Positions 1-7,400 of a stretch of DNA of 10,150 bases are shown here, piece after piece. Below the pieces are notes generated by a model that worked only from the letters and a program-made list of their open reading frames with translations, searched no databases and was not told the DNA's origin. Location: the NCBI GenBank assembly GCA_947627405.1, contig CANQVY010000037.1, forward strand, positions 1-10,150. Reading direction: 5' to 3'. Made by a program: the position numbers and the translations under genes. The DNA comes from an uncultured Bacilli bacterium. Its GTDB lineage: Bacteria > Bacillota_I > Bacilli_A > RF39 > UBA660. Every line of letters begins with the position of its first letter. The stretch's first letter is position 1.

Positions 1-1075
1 CATGATCACTTTTATAAATGATTGCCCCTTTAGCAAGCAAAATATCATCATCCACTTGCTCATACCCTTCTTTTGCTACGGCTTTTGTAGAAATACTAGA
101 AGAAAGAATATAGCCTTCACTTTGTTGATATTTTATTTTGCTAAAACCTTTGGATCCAACTTGTAATTGTTCAATGAAATCCCCTTGATTCAATACTCCC
201 AAAAAAGTACTATTTTTATCATTTTTTTCATAGACATTTGTCTTTTTCTGAATGTATACTTTCTTCTTGTTTTCTTTAAATGTTTCCTTTTCTTTATCAA
301 CTTGAATTATTAATTTCTTATTTTTTTTAGAAGTATCCAGATTGATTGTATTCTTCATCTTATCAAAAGGAATTTTAACAACCTCAATACCATCTTTATG
401 ATATATATTTTTATCTAATAAATAAATATTTACACTTTTATCTGTGAAAACATAAGAATAATCTATATTTTCTGAAATATAATCCTTATAATCTTTAGCC
501 AAATCTTTTTGATCTTTATAATAATTAATTAAATATTTACTAATTTCTGTTTTATAACCATCAACAAAAACATAGGTATTTTGTACGGTTTGCTTAGATT
601 CTAAAGAATAATGGTTAACTTGTATATTTTCTTGCACAATTTTATTTTGATCATTCATAATGGTTTGTCTATAAACCACATGCACAATGTTATCAATTCC
701 ATAAAAAGTTTCATAATCTAAAAATAAATAATATTTCATCTTGCCTAATGTGATCTTTCCACTTTTGTATTGATCAAAAAAACGATTTTCAATCTCAATT
801 GCTTTTGCTTGAAGATCTTTATCTAAATCATGATTCGATAATATAGGGTATTTTATAACAGATGCACATTTTCCTGTAAATTTTATTTCCTTTTGCTCTT
901 TGCCAAATTCTTTCACAACATCCACTTTTTCAAAATATTTTGTAGCCTTGGTATCAATACTTTCTTTCAATTTGATACTATAAAGATATCCAACTAAAAA
1001 AAACAAAAGGACAAAAACAACGACACTAATCAATAAAATAAAATACTTTTTTTTGAATTTCTTTTTATACCTCAT
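1..1075 (-). CDS. Membrane-anchored DUF3298 (RsiV/PdaC-like) plus SH3 protein, C-terminus outside window
   Basis: This reading frame stays open for 358 codons from an ATG at 1075 to the window edge, so the C-terminus is missing. Residues 1-10 are Lys/Arg-rich and 11-32 form one hydrophobic segment (FILLISVVVFVLLFFLVGY), which gives an N-in membrane anchor with the rest outside. Residues about 60-240 resemble the DUF4163/DUF3298 fold of RsiV and PdaC, including a YVFTDKSVNIYLL strand followed by an IPFDKM segment. Residues about 272-330 look like a bacterial SH3 domain (TNVYEKND, GDFIEQLQVG, EGYILSSSIS), which usually binds cell-wall material. By analogy with PdaC/PgdA the missing part may be a polysaccharide deacetylase, but no NodB motif is visible, so an SH3-only or other hydrolase protein is possible. 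The ribosome binding site is AGGAG about 12 nt upstream, rather far. The gene has its own promoter just after the ndk terminator. Existence of the gene is nearly certain; its function is not. Confidence 0.85.
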   Translation of the reverse strand, partial: MRYKKKFKKKYFILLISVVVFVLLFFLVGYLYSIKLKESIDTKATKYFEKVDVVKEFGKEQKEIKFTGKCASVIKYPILSNHDLDKDLQAKAIEIENRFFDQYKSGKITLGKMKYYLFLDYETFYGIDNIVHVVYRQTIMNDQNKIVQENIQVNHYSLESKQTVQNTYVFVDGYKTEISKYLINYYKDQKDLAKDYKDYISENIDYSYVFTDKSVNIYLLDKNIYHKDGIEVVKIPFDKMKNTINLDTSKKNKKLIIQVDKEKETFKENKKKVYIQKKTNVYEKNDKNSTFLGVLNQGDFIEQLQVGSKGFSKIKYQQSEGYILSSSISTKAVAKEGYEQVDDDILLAKGAIIYKSDH

Positions 1076-1103
1076 TTTTTTACTACGCTCCTACTCTACA
1101 GTT

Positions 1104-1132
1104 ATTATACCACTGTTTTGTGAATAAATAAA
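1104..1132 (-). promoter_or_regulatory. Extended -10 promoter for the DUF3298/SH3 gene
   Basis: On the minus strand, TATAAT lies at 1109-1104 and is preceded by TGG at 1112-1110, a perfect extended -10 (TGnTATAAT). The -35 position about 17 nt upstream (TTTATT, 1132-1127) is poor, which is tolerated by extended -10 promoters. It lies between the ndk terminator and the ATG at 1075, so it should drive the low-coordinate gene separately from ndk. Confidence 0.6.
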
Positions 1133-1140
1133 TAAAAGAT

Positions 1141-1169
1141 AAAAAAATGAATTTCAATTTTGAAATTCA
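1141..1169 (-). terminator. Rho-independent terminator after ndk
   Basis: Just after the ndk stop, the minus strand holds a 10-bp inverted repeat (TGAATTTCAA and its complement, arms 1160-1169 and 1148-1157, 2 nt between them; in practice the loop would open to about 4 nt), followed by seven T (1147-1141). The stem is AT-rich but long and perfect, and the position fits a minus-strand terminator. Confidence 0.65.
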
Positions 1170-1172
1170 CAT

Positions 1173-1691
1173 CTAATCTTTTTTATTTGAACAAAAATTA
1201 TTTTTTTCTTTACAAAGGACTTTTTTATGACTGATAGAATTGGGTTGTTGAAAATGCATTTCTGGAAAAATATGATTAATTTCCCTTTCAGCACTTTCTG
1301 TAGAATCAGATGCATGAATGGCATTTGCTGCGGCATTCGTAGGATCCCCATATAAAGCACGTATAGAATTAGGAAATTCTATTTTTGCTCTTTCTACATT
1401 GGCAGGTCCAACAAGAAGTCGAACCTCAGCGATCGCATTTTCTCCAAGAACAACCATAGATAAAACATCATCAGCCATATAATGGGTCAAATTTTCAAAA
1501 AAAACTTTACCTTCGTGCTCCTTATAATGGTTCCTGGCTTGTTCTAAAGATAATTTATGCTGTTTTAAAGCAATGATACTTAAATTTCTTTTAGAAAATA
1601 AATCCATAATATGCTTCAAAATTCTTTCCTGTTCTTGTTTTGGTTTTTTCATAACGTTAGGTTTTATCATAACAAAAGTAGCTTCTAACAT
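1173..1691 (-). CDS. ndk: Nucleoside diphosphate kinase, divergent (NME6-like active-site loop)
   Basis: NDK moves the gamma phosphate of NTPs onto (d)NDPs through a phosphohistidine, balancing nucleotide pools in the cytosol. The 172-residue protein shows the family plan: MIKP with Lys10, NHYKEHEGKVFF (Tyr56), VRLLVGPANV, SIRALYG (Arg111) and the active-site NAIHASDS, with His126 as the phosphorylated histidine, then SAEREI. Relative to classical bacterial NDK the loop before the histidine is remodelled, with RA...FPNSIR and YGDPTNAAAN replacing the usual PGTIRGDFG-type segment. This is closer to NME5/NME6-type sequences as I recall them. The threonine normally in GATNP is alanine here. About 28 residues after the conserved core (from about 145) form a Lys-rich tail with two cysteines. 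An open frame extends to 1730, but AGGAGG six nt before the ATG at 1691 fixes the start there. It is 59 nt downstream of miaA. Confidence 0.88.
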   Translation of the reverse strand: MLEATFVMIKPNVMKKPKQEQERILKHIMDLFSKRNLSIIALKQHKLSLEQARNHYKEHEGKVFFENLTHYMADDVLSMVVLGENAIAEVRLLVGPANVERAKIEFPNSIRALYGDPTNAAANAIHASDSTESAEREINHIFPEMHFQQPNSISHKKVLCKEKNNFCSNKKD

Positions 1692-1697
1692 AATCTT

Positions 1698-1703
1698 CCT
1701 CCT
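1698..1703 (-). promoter_or_regulatory. Ribosome binding site deciding the ndk start
   Basis: A full AGGAGG lies 6 nt upstream of the ATG at 1691. The frame is open a further 13 codons to an ATG at 1730, but those residues (MFMLSYIYFRRKI) precede the conserved NDK N-terminus and encompass this site and the predicted promoter, so they are not translated. Confidence 0.8.
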
Positions 1704-1714
1704 AAAATAAATAT

Positions 1715-1743
1715 ATGATAACATAAACAAAGAAAATATCCAA
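1715..1743 (-). promoter_or_regulatory. Possible sigma-A promoter for ndk
   Basis: Minus strand reads TTGGAT (1743-1738), a 17-nt spacer, then TATCAT (1720-1715) with a TG one base before the -10, making an extended -10 type promoter. It lies in the 59-nt gap between miaA and ndk, and no terminator separates the two genes, so ndk may also be read through from miaA. AT-rich background lowers confidence. Confidence 0.45.
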
Positions 1744-1750
1744 ATTTTTT

Positions 1751-2623
1751 CTAATTCTTTTGTTTAATAAACTCCCACACTTCTTGAATGGTTTGTGAAA
1801 AATCTTTATAATTTGTTTCAAACCAATTTACATGCATTTGATGATTAAAAAAAGTATATTGTCTCTTTGCATATCGTCTCGAATTTTTTTTAACTCTAGA
1901 AATAGCCTCTTCTAAGGAAATCTTTTTATCAAAATAATCATAGAATTCTTTATATCCTATTCCATTTAAAATTGCTTTACTGCGAATTTTTTTATTATAA
2001 AGTTGCGATACTTCATCGATTAATCCATCTTGAATCATTTGATCAACTCGACGATTGATTTGATTATATAATTGTTCTCTTGAAGTAGAAAGCCCTATCG
2101 TTATAAAATCATAAACAGAAATGGTATTTCTTTTTTCTGAATTCCATGTTTGATTTTCAATCTTGTTAAGCATTCGAATTAATCGTTTTCTATTATTTAC
2201 ATGAATATTACAAATTGTATGTTCTTCGATTTTCTTTTTTATCTCTTCATTGGTTAATTCATCATAAGTAAAATTTGTTTGTTCTTTTTGAAATTGATAA
2301 TCATATAAAGCAGCTTTTATATAAAGACCGCTCCCACCAACCAAAATAACATTCTTTCCTCGATGGCTAATTTCTTCGATGGTTTTTCGACAATCTTTTT
2401 GATAATCATAGATTGTATACATCTCTGTAACTTCTTTTATATCAAATAAATGATGGGGTATATTTTCCATTTCTTCCGGTTTTATTTTAGCCGTACCAAT
2501 GTTTAAATCTTTATATACTTGCATACTATCGGCATTGATGATTTCTGCATTCCATTTTTTAGCAAGTTCTACACTTAGTTTTGTTTTACCAACTCCTGTT
2601 GGTCCTACAACAACAAGAATCAT
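1751..2623 (-). CDS. miaA: tRNA dimethylallyltransferase (MiaA)
   Basis: MiaA transfers a dimethylallyl group to N6 of A37 in tRNAs reading UNN codons (i6A37), which stabilises codon pairing. The 290-residue protein starts almost directly with the P-loop GPTGVGKT (7-14), followed by the substrate motif ADSMQVYKDLNIGTAK (31-46; Asp32 and Ser33 are the likely catalytic and binding residues), VGGSGLYIKA (95-104), NNRKRLIRMLNKIE (143-156), GIGYKEF (221-227) and the C-terminal YAKRQYTFFN (251-260), all hallmarks of the family. Length is just below the usual 300-315. The frame is open to an ATG at 2653, but AAGGA lies 5 nt before the ATG at 2623 while the upstream ATG has only a weak GAGAG, so 2623 is chosen. 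It follows mutL, the classical mutL-miaA order, but has its own promoter. Next downstream is ndk, not hfq. Confidence 0.96.
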   Translation of the reverse strand: MILVVVGPTGVGKTKLSVELAKKWNAEIINADSMQVYKDLNIGTAKIKPEEMENIPHHLFDIKEVTEMYTIYDYQKDCRKTIEEISHRGKNVILVGGSGLYIKAALYDYQFQKEQTNFTYDELTNEEIKKKIEEHTICNIHVNNRKRLIRMLNKIENQTWNSEKRNTISVYDFITIGLSTSREQLYNQINRRVDQMIQDGLIDEVSQLYNKKIRSKAILNGIGYKEFYDYFDKKISLEEAISRVKKNSRRYAKRQYTFFNHQMHVNWFETNYKDFSQTIQEVWEFIKQKN

Positions 2624-2628
2624 ACTTT

Positions 2629-2634
2629 TCCTTC
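2629..2634 (-). promoter_or_regulatory. Ribosome binding site deciding the miaA start
   Basis: GAAGGA lies 5 nt upstream of the ATG at 2623. This favours a start that opens with MILVVVGPTG over the ATG ten codons earlier at 2653, whose leader would be only about 14 nt from the predicted promoter. Confidence 0.6.
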
Positions 2635-2674
2635 TTTCCGTCCTTTTTCCCATACTCTCTTCACACGAATCTAT

Positions 2675-2703
2675 ATTTTAACATATTTTTCTGGCTATGT
2701 AAA
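2675..2703 (-). promoter_or_regulatory. Sigma-A promoter for miaA
   Basis: Minus strand reads TTTACA (2703-2698), exactly 17 nt, then TAAAAT (2680-2675) with TG one base upstream of the -10. The -35 begins one nt after the mutL stop codon. The transcript would start near 2668, leaving a leader of about 45 nt to the ATG at 2623. No hairpin terminator follows mutL, so read-through from the uvrC-mutL operon is also likely. Confidence 0.6.
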
Positions 2704-2704
2704 T

Positions 2705-4462
2705 TTAATTCATGGCTCTTTTAAAGAGTTTTTCCAAATCATATTTTGTATAAGTAATAATGGTAGGTCTACCATGCGGACAAGTAAAAGGATTTTCTGT
2801 TTTCCTTAATGTATTCAAAAGAATCTCGGCTTCTTCTAAAGAGATAACATCATTGGCTTTAATTGCCATTTTACAACTTAAAGTAATAGCGGTTTTTTCT
2901 ATAAATTTATCTTTATGAAATTCTTCTTTTTCACAAATAATATCAATAATTTTTCGAATAGCCATTTCTTCATAACCTTTAGGTAAAAAATAAGGATGTG
3001 CCCGAACAAGAATAGAATTTACTCCAAATTTTTCAACTTCAAATCCAATACTTTTGAACAATTCAATATTTTCATTAAAAATTATAAATTCTTTATTGGA
3101 AAGTTCAATTGAAATAGGTACTAATAATTGTGTCATTATATCATCTTCACGACTCATAGCTTTTAAATATTTTTCATAATTAATTCTTTCTTGGGCCGCA
3201 TGTTGATCAATGATAAACATACCATCTTCATTCTCCGCAATAATGTAAGTAGCGTGCACGATTCCAACCGGTTTCATATATTTGATTCGATCATTTTCCA
3301 ATTGTATATCGGGATCTTTATTTTCTTGAGGAAGTATCTTTTCTTTTTCATAATTTAAATCCAATGTCATTGCTTCAGATACTGTATATTTATTTGTTTG
3401 CTCTTCTTCGTTTGGATAAGCCGATATTTTTTCACTTGTAACTTCACTAAGTTCAAGTGATGTAATGTTAGGAATTAAACTTAATGCTTTTAATTTTGGT
3501 TTAATAATTTGTTGTACTAAGTCTTTTAAATCATTCATCTTTGAAAATTTAATATCCATTTTTGTAGGATGAATATTAATATCAATTAATATGGGATCCA
3601 CTTCAATATTAAAAACAACAATAGGAAATTTATCTTTTGGAATATACGTATGATAGCATTCAATAATTGTTCGATTTAATTCGTTATTACGAATAAAACG
3701 ACCATTCACAAAAGTCATAATATGATTTCGACTTGTCTTAGCCACTTCAGGATAAGAAATATACCCTGTGATGGCATAATCTTCATTTTCTCCATGAATC
3801 TCAATCATTTTTTTTGTAATTTGACTGCCATAGATCTCATAAATCACTTTTAACAAATCATTTGAACCATCTGTATTTAATAATACTTTGTCATTGTTTG
3901 TTAAAGTAAATTGAATGTTTGGATAAGATAAGGCCATTTTATTAACATAATCGGTAATATTTGCTAGCTCTATATATAAATTCTTTAAATACTTTAATCG
4001 AACAGGAGTATTATAAAACAAATCTTCAACAACAATTGTCGTTCCCTCTTTTAAGTCCGATTTTTCAATTTTCTCTATTTTGCCACCATTGACAAATACC
4101 ATTGTACCTTCTTGTTTATCACAAGTTTTTAAAGTTAACTTTGAAACAGAGGCAATAGATGGAAGTGCCTCCCCTCGAAATCCTAAAGATTCAATATTAA
4201 ACAAATCATCCAAAGTAGATAACTTTGAAGTTGCATGACGCGAAAATGCAAGTACGGCATCTTCCTTACTCATTCCCACTCCATCATCAGTTACTTTAAT
4301 TTTTTTTACGCCTGAATCGATTAAGTCAATTCTGATTTTATTACTTTTAGCATCTATACTGTTTTCAACCAATTCTTTAACTACATTCATTGTTTTTTCA
4401 ACGACTTCTCCTGCAGCAATTTTATTAGCTAAAACTTCATTCATAACATGTATTTTATTCAT
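2705..4462 (-). CDS. mutL: DNA mismatch repair protein MutL with endonuclease motif
   Basis: MutL couples MutS mismatch recognition to strand incision and removal. The 585-residue protein has the GHKL ATPase N-terminus: KELVENSIDA (29-38), DDGVGM (59-64), HATSK (76-80), GFRGEAL (94-100), then FVNGR (251-255) and NIHPTKMDIKF (297-306 region). The C-terminal dimerisation domain carries the metal-dependent nicking endonuclease site: DQHAAQERINYE (419-430) fits DQHA-x2-E-x4-E, with SCKMAIK (529-535) and CPHGRP (561-566) as the partner motifs. So this is the MutH-independent, self-nicking type. A likely clamp-binding segment TQLLVPI (444-450) lacks the first Gln of the B. subtilis motif. The ribosome binding site AAAGGAAG (4477-4470) overlaps the TAA of the upstream prepilin gene, 13 nt away, so the two are probably co-transcribed and translationally coupled. 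mutS is not adjacent. Confidence 0.97.
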   Translation of the reverse strand: MNKIHVMNEVLANKIAAGEVVEKTMNVVKELVENSIDAKSNKIRIDLIDSGVKKIKVTDDGVGMSKEDAVLAFSRHATSKLSTLDDLFNIESLGFRGEALPSIASVSKLTLKTCDKQEGTMVFVNGGKIEKIEKSDLKEGTTIVVEDLFYNTPVRLKYLKNLYIELANITDYVNKMALSYPNIQFTLTNNDKVLLNTDGSNDLLKVIYEIYGSQITKKMIEIHGENEDYAITGYISYPEVAKTSRNHIMTFVNGRFIRNNELNRTIIECYHTYIPKDKFPIVVFNIEVDPILIDINIHPTKMDIKFSKMNDLKDLVQQIIKPKLKALSLIPNITSLELSEVTSEKISAYPNEEEQTNKYTVSEAMTLDLNYEKEKILPQENKDPDIQLENDRIKYMKPVGIVHATYIIAENEDGMFIIDQHAAQERINYEKYLKAMSREDDIMTQLLVPISIELSNKEFIIFNENIELFKSIGFEVEKFGVNSILVRAHPYFLPKGYEEMAIRKIIDIICEKEEFHKDKFIEKTAITLSCKMAIKANDVISLEEAEILLNTLRKTENPFTCPHGRPTIITYTKYDLEKLFKRAMN

Positions 4463-4475
4463 ATAATTACTTCCT

Positions 4476-5609
4476 TTATTTTAAATAAATTGGGATATCT
4501 TTTGTTAAAATAGAAACGGAAGGATCTGCTTTTTCTGGATCTGGCGCTTCTATACGTAAATAAGTATCTGTCGTACTCGCTGTAGCCGTGGAAGCAGAAG
4601 TAAAAGCAAAGTTTGAAGTAAGAAAACAAGAATTTCTATGCTGAGCACGTGAGGAATAAATCGAATTACGAAAACCAGCTCCTCCAGAAAAAGTTTTCTT
4701 ATCAGATGTTGTTATAATAGAGCATGAAAGGCTATCTGATGCATTATAAGGGATTAAAGTTACATAAACACTATAATCCTTAGAGGTTTTTGGAGTAAAC
4801 ATTATTTTTTCTACGTCGGTCAAAATAGCTGTCGGATAAACCAATTCATCAACACTTTCTACAGTTAAAGGAATATTATAATAATCACCGTTTTGCTTAA
4901 AATTATAAGCAACAACAGTTTTACCAGTCAATTCACCTCTTTGAATAATATCATCCGAAATAATTTTACCATAATCGGTTACTACAATCTTTTCATTAAA
5001 ACTGGTAATGCCTCTAATCACAGGATTTGTTACTATTGTATTATTTTCTAAATCCATCAATGTAGGATAATAAAATTTATTAAATAGTTTTATAGAAGAA
5101 ACAACTTGATTTTCATCCGTAACAATTGCATATTTTTTCTTTACTGTAGAACATTTTGAATTTTTACTAGGACTAGAATCATCTCCACATTTTAAACATA
5201 TGTCTATTTGTAAATTTTTATTGGCACCTTCTACATTATTATAATCTTTATCCTTCTGATTTACTTTTTCAATATTACGAATAACAATATAACTATCCAT
5301 ATCACAAACTTTTTTTGTATTTGGATCTTTAACAGAAGCAATATAATCCAAATCCACTAAATTTTTTAAATATAATTCCGTGGTATAGGAATCCGTACTG
5401 TTTGAATATTCTGGAATCAAATCGGGATAATCGATCAAAAATTGTTCTGTTGCACTTTTTATATTATCAATCGTTGTATCATAATATTGAGACTTGCTTT
5501 TCTTTAGAAATATAGTTACAGCTGGAATCGCAATTAATAAAATAATTCCAATAATGACAATAACCCCTAATAGTTCAACCATAGTAAACCCATTCTTCTT
5601 TTTTACCAT
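4476..5609 (-). CDS. Type IV prepilin-like protein with large novel C-terminal domain
   Basis: The N-terminus is a textbook type IV prepilin or pseudopilin signal: a short basic leader (MVKKKNG), cleavage expected between Gly7 and Phe8, Glu at +5 of the mature protein (FTMVE), then a hydrophobic helix to about residue 35. A PilD/ComC-type peptidase would cut and methylate it, and the helix would pack into a pilus or pseudopilus. The remaining 340 residues are far larger than a usual pseudopilin (100-180) and match no family I recognise. The domain is rich in Ser, Thr, Asn, Asp and Tyr, with six cysteines (102, 138, 141, 153, 296, 328), including CLKCGDD and a later Cys suggestive of disulfides, and a Ser/Thr/Ala stretch near 337-348. 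It lies 22 nt after uvrC (AAGGTGAT ribosome binding site) and 13 nt before mutL. No assembly ATPase, PilC or peptidase gene is nearby. The prepilin call is firm; the role (minor pilin, adhesin, DNA-uptake part) is unknown. Confidence 0.85.
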   Translation of the reverse strand: MVKKKNGFTMVELLGVIVIIGIILLIAIPAVTIFLKKSKSQYYDTTIDNIKSATEQFLIDYPDLIPEYSNSTDSYTTELYLKNLVDLDYIASVKDPNTKKVCDMDSYIVIRNIEKVNQKDKDYNNVEGANKNLQIDICLKCGDDSSPSKNSKCSTVKKKYAIVTDENQVVSSIKLFNKFYYPTLMDLENNTIVTNPVIRGITSFNEKIVVTDYGKIISDDIIQRGELTGKTVVAYNFKQNGDYYNIPLTVESVDELVYPTAILTDVEKIMFTPKTSKDYSVYVTLIPYNASDSLSCSIITTSDKKTFSGGAGFRNSIYSSRAQHRNSCFLTSNFAFTSASTATASTTDTYLRIEAPDPEKADPSVSILTKDIPIYLK

Positions 5610-5631
5610 CTATATCACCTTATTCATTATA

Positions 5632-7389
5632 CTATATATTTTTTAGAAAGTCATATGTTTTTTTAGCAACCTCAGAAGGCAGAATTTCCTCTAATTCAGA
5701 AACAGAAGCTTCTTTTAATTTTTTTATAGAACCAAATCTTTTTAAAAGTTGTTTTTTACGTACATCTCCTATTCCTTCTATAGAATCAATAATGCTAAAA
5801 AGCATTCCCTTACTTTTAATATTTCTATGATAACGGATCGCATAATTGTGCACTTCTTCTTGAATTTTACTTAAAAAAACAAACAAACTACTATGATGAT
5901 TTAATTTAATTTCATGAAACTTTTCATCAATTAAAGTACTGGTTCGATGTTTATGATCTTTTTTTAATCCAATCACTTGAATAGGTAATTTTAAAGAAGT
6001 AATAATTTCCTTAACTACTTTTAATTGTAACTCTCCACCATCAACAACAATTAAATCAGGCGCTGGTAAGTTTTCCATTAGAACTTTATAATACCTTCGA
6101 TAAACGACTTCTTTCATAGCCGATAAATCATCTTTTACATTAGCATCAACTTTATATTTTCGATATTCATTTTTTTGAGGAACAAAATCTAAAAAGGAAA
6201 CCATACCACCTACATAAAAAGTACCAAACAAATGAGAATTATCAAAAGCTTCTATTTTAGATACCTTATCCGTATGTAAAATCTGTTTCAATTCTTCTAA
6301 AGCCTCATATCTTTTCTTTTCATTTTGCGTAATTAAATCCATTTGTTGTTCAAGATATTCTTTCGAATTTTCTAAAGCTAAATCCAACAATTTTTTAATT
6401 TTACCTCTTTGATAAGTAGTAACTTTACAATTTAAATAAGCACTTAAAACAGAAATTCCTTCGATATTTGGAACAACAATTTCTTTAGGTAACAAATTCT
6501 TTTTTTCATAAAAATGAATAATGTAATTCATAAACTCTTCTTCCGGATGATTGACAATGTTAAATATGGCTTTATCACGGCCATACAATACACCATTCTT
6601 TATAAAAAAGACTTGTATCGATAAATAGTTATTGTCTATATAATAATTAAATAAATCAAAATTATAATTTTTATTTAAATCGATTTTTTGTTTTTTCAAA
6701 GTGATAGCTATATCATCCAACATACTTTTTAATTCCAAAGCTTTTTCAAAGTTTAAATTATCACTTGCTTTATGCATTTCTTTTTTGATTTTATCAACAA
6801 TAATGGAACTATCCCCTTTTAAAAATGCTATAATTTCTTTTTTCATAGATTGAATTTTTTCCTCTGAAATTTTATACTGACAATAGCCTAAACATTCTTG
6901 GATATGATAATACAAACAAACTTCTTTTTTCATATTTGTACATTTTCGAAGCGGATAAACACGATTAATAATTTCTACGGTTCTACGAGCCGCTTTAACA
7001 TTAGGAAATGGTCCAAATAGATTATTCTTATTTTTTTTACGACGAATATTTCGAACAACTTTTAAAGTAGGATATTTATCTTTTGTAAGTTCAATATAGG
7101 GATATGATTTGTCATCCTTTAATAAAATATTGTATTTTGGATTGTATTTTTTTATTAAATTAATTTCCAAAATAAGGGATTCAAGTTCAGAAGAGGTTAC
7201 AATATATTCAAAGTCCGCAATATCCTGAACAAGCATTAAAGTTTTACCTGTGTGTGTACCCGTAAAATAACTGGTTAATCGATTTTTTAAATCCTTTGCT
7301 TTCCCTACATAAATGATATTTCCCTCTTTATTTTTCATCTGATAACTTCCCGGTTTATGAGGCACTAACATCAATTTTTCTTTAATCAT
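5632..7389 (-). CDS. uvrC: Excinuclease ABC subunit C (UvrC)
   Basis: UvrC makes both incisions around a lesion marked by UvrA-UvrB. The 585-residue protein (numbered from the ATG at 7389) has the GIY-YIG nuclease at the N-terminus (PGSYQMKN and IIYVGKAKDLKNRL, about 13-40) for the 3' cut. Four cysteines at 150, 158, 166 and 170 (RKC, VCLYY, ECLGYC) match the iron-sulfur site reported for the family. A UvrB-binding UVR segment lies near 200-228 (DNLNFEKALELKSML). The RNase H-like endonuclease for the 5' cut keeps Asp383 (EAFDNSH), Asp450 (VVDGGELQLK) and His514 (EEVHNYAIRYHR), and helix-hairpin-helix motifs close the protein (SIEGIGDVRKKQLLKRFGS). Length is normal. A GTG at 7398 is in frame, but GGGTGAT (7400-7394) is well placed for the ATG at 7389. 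It heads the cluster uvrC, prepilin, mutL. No clear promoter of its own is seen, so it may be read through from the WG-repeat gene. Confidence 0.97.
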   Translation of the reverse strand: MIKEKLMLVPHKPGSYQMKNKEGNIIYVGKAKDLKNRLTSYFTGTHTGKTLMLVQDIADFEYIVTSSELESLILEINLIKKYNPKYNILLKDDKSYPYIELTKDKYPTLKVVRNIRRKKNKNNLFGPFPNVKAARRTVEIINRVYPLRKCTNMKKEVCLYYHIQECLGYCQYKISEEKIQSMKKEIIAFLKGDSSIIVDKIKKEMHKASDNLNFEKALELKSMLDDIAITLKKQKIDLNKNYNFDLFNYYIDNNYLSIQVFFIKNGVLYGRDKAIFNIVNHPEEEFMNYIIHFYEKKNLLPKEIVVPNIEGISVLSAYLNCKVTTYQRGKIKKLLDLALENSKEYLEQQMDLITQNEKKRYEALEELKQILHTDKVSKIEAFDNSHLFGTFYVGGMVSFLDFVPQKNEYRKYKVDANVKDDLSAMKEVVYRRYYKVLMENLPAPDLIVVDGGELQLKVVKEIITSLKLPIQVIGLKKDHKHRTSTLIDEKFHEIKLNHHSSLFVFLSKIQEEVHNYAIRYHRNIKSKGMLFSIIDSIEGIGDVRKKQLLKRFGSIKKLKEASVSELEEILPSEVAKKTYDFLKNI

Positions 7390-7393
7390 ACCT

Positions 7394-7400
7394 ATCACCC
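7394..7400 (-). promoter_or_regulatory. Ribosome binding site deciding the uvrC start
   Basis: GGGTGAT ends 4 nt upstream of the ATG at 7389 and covers the in-frame GTG at 7396-7398, which would have no usable ribosome binding site of its own. The resulting start MIKEKLMLVPHKPGSY matches the usual UvrC N-terminus. Confidence 0.6.

Noticed and set aside
1154..1360. Open frame of 68 codons on the minus strand inside ndk
   Set aside because: It overlaps the well-supported ndk gene in another frame, has no recognisable similarity and no good ribosome binding site.
2499..2681. Open frame of 60 codons on the plus strand over the miaA start
   Set aside because: It is antisense to the conserved P-loop region of MiaA and its translation mirrors that gene; no plus-strand signals support it.
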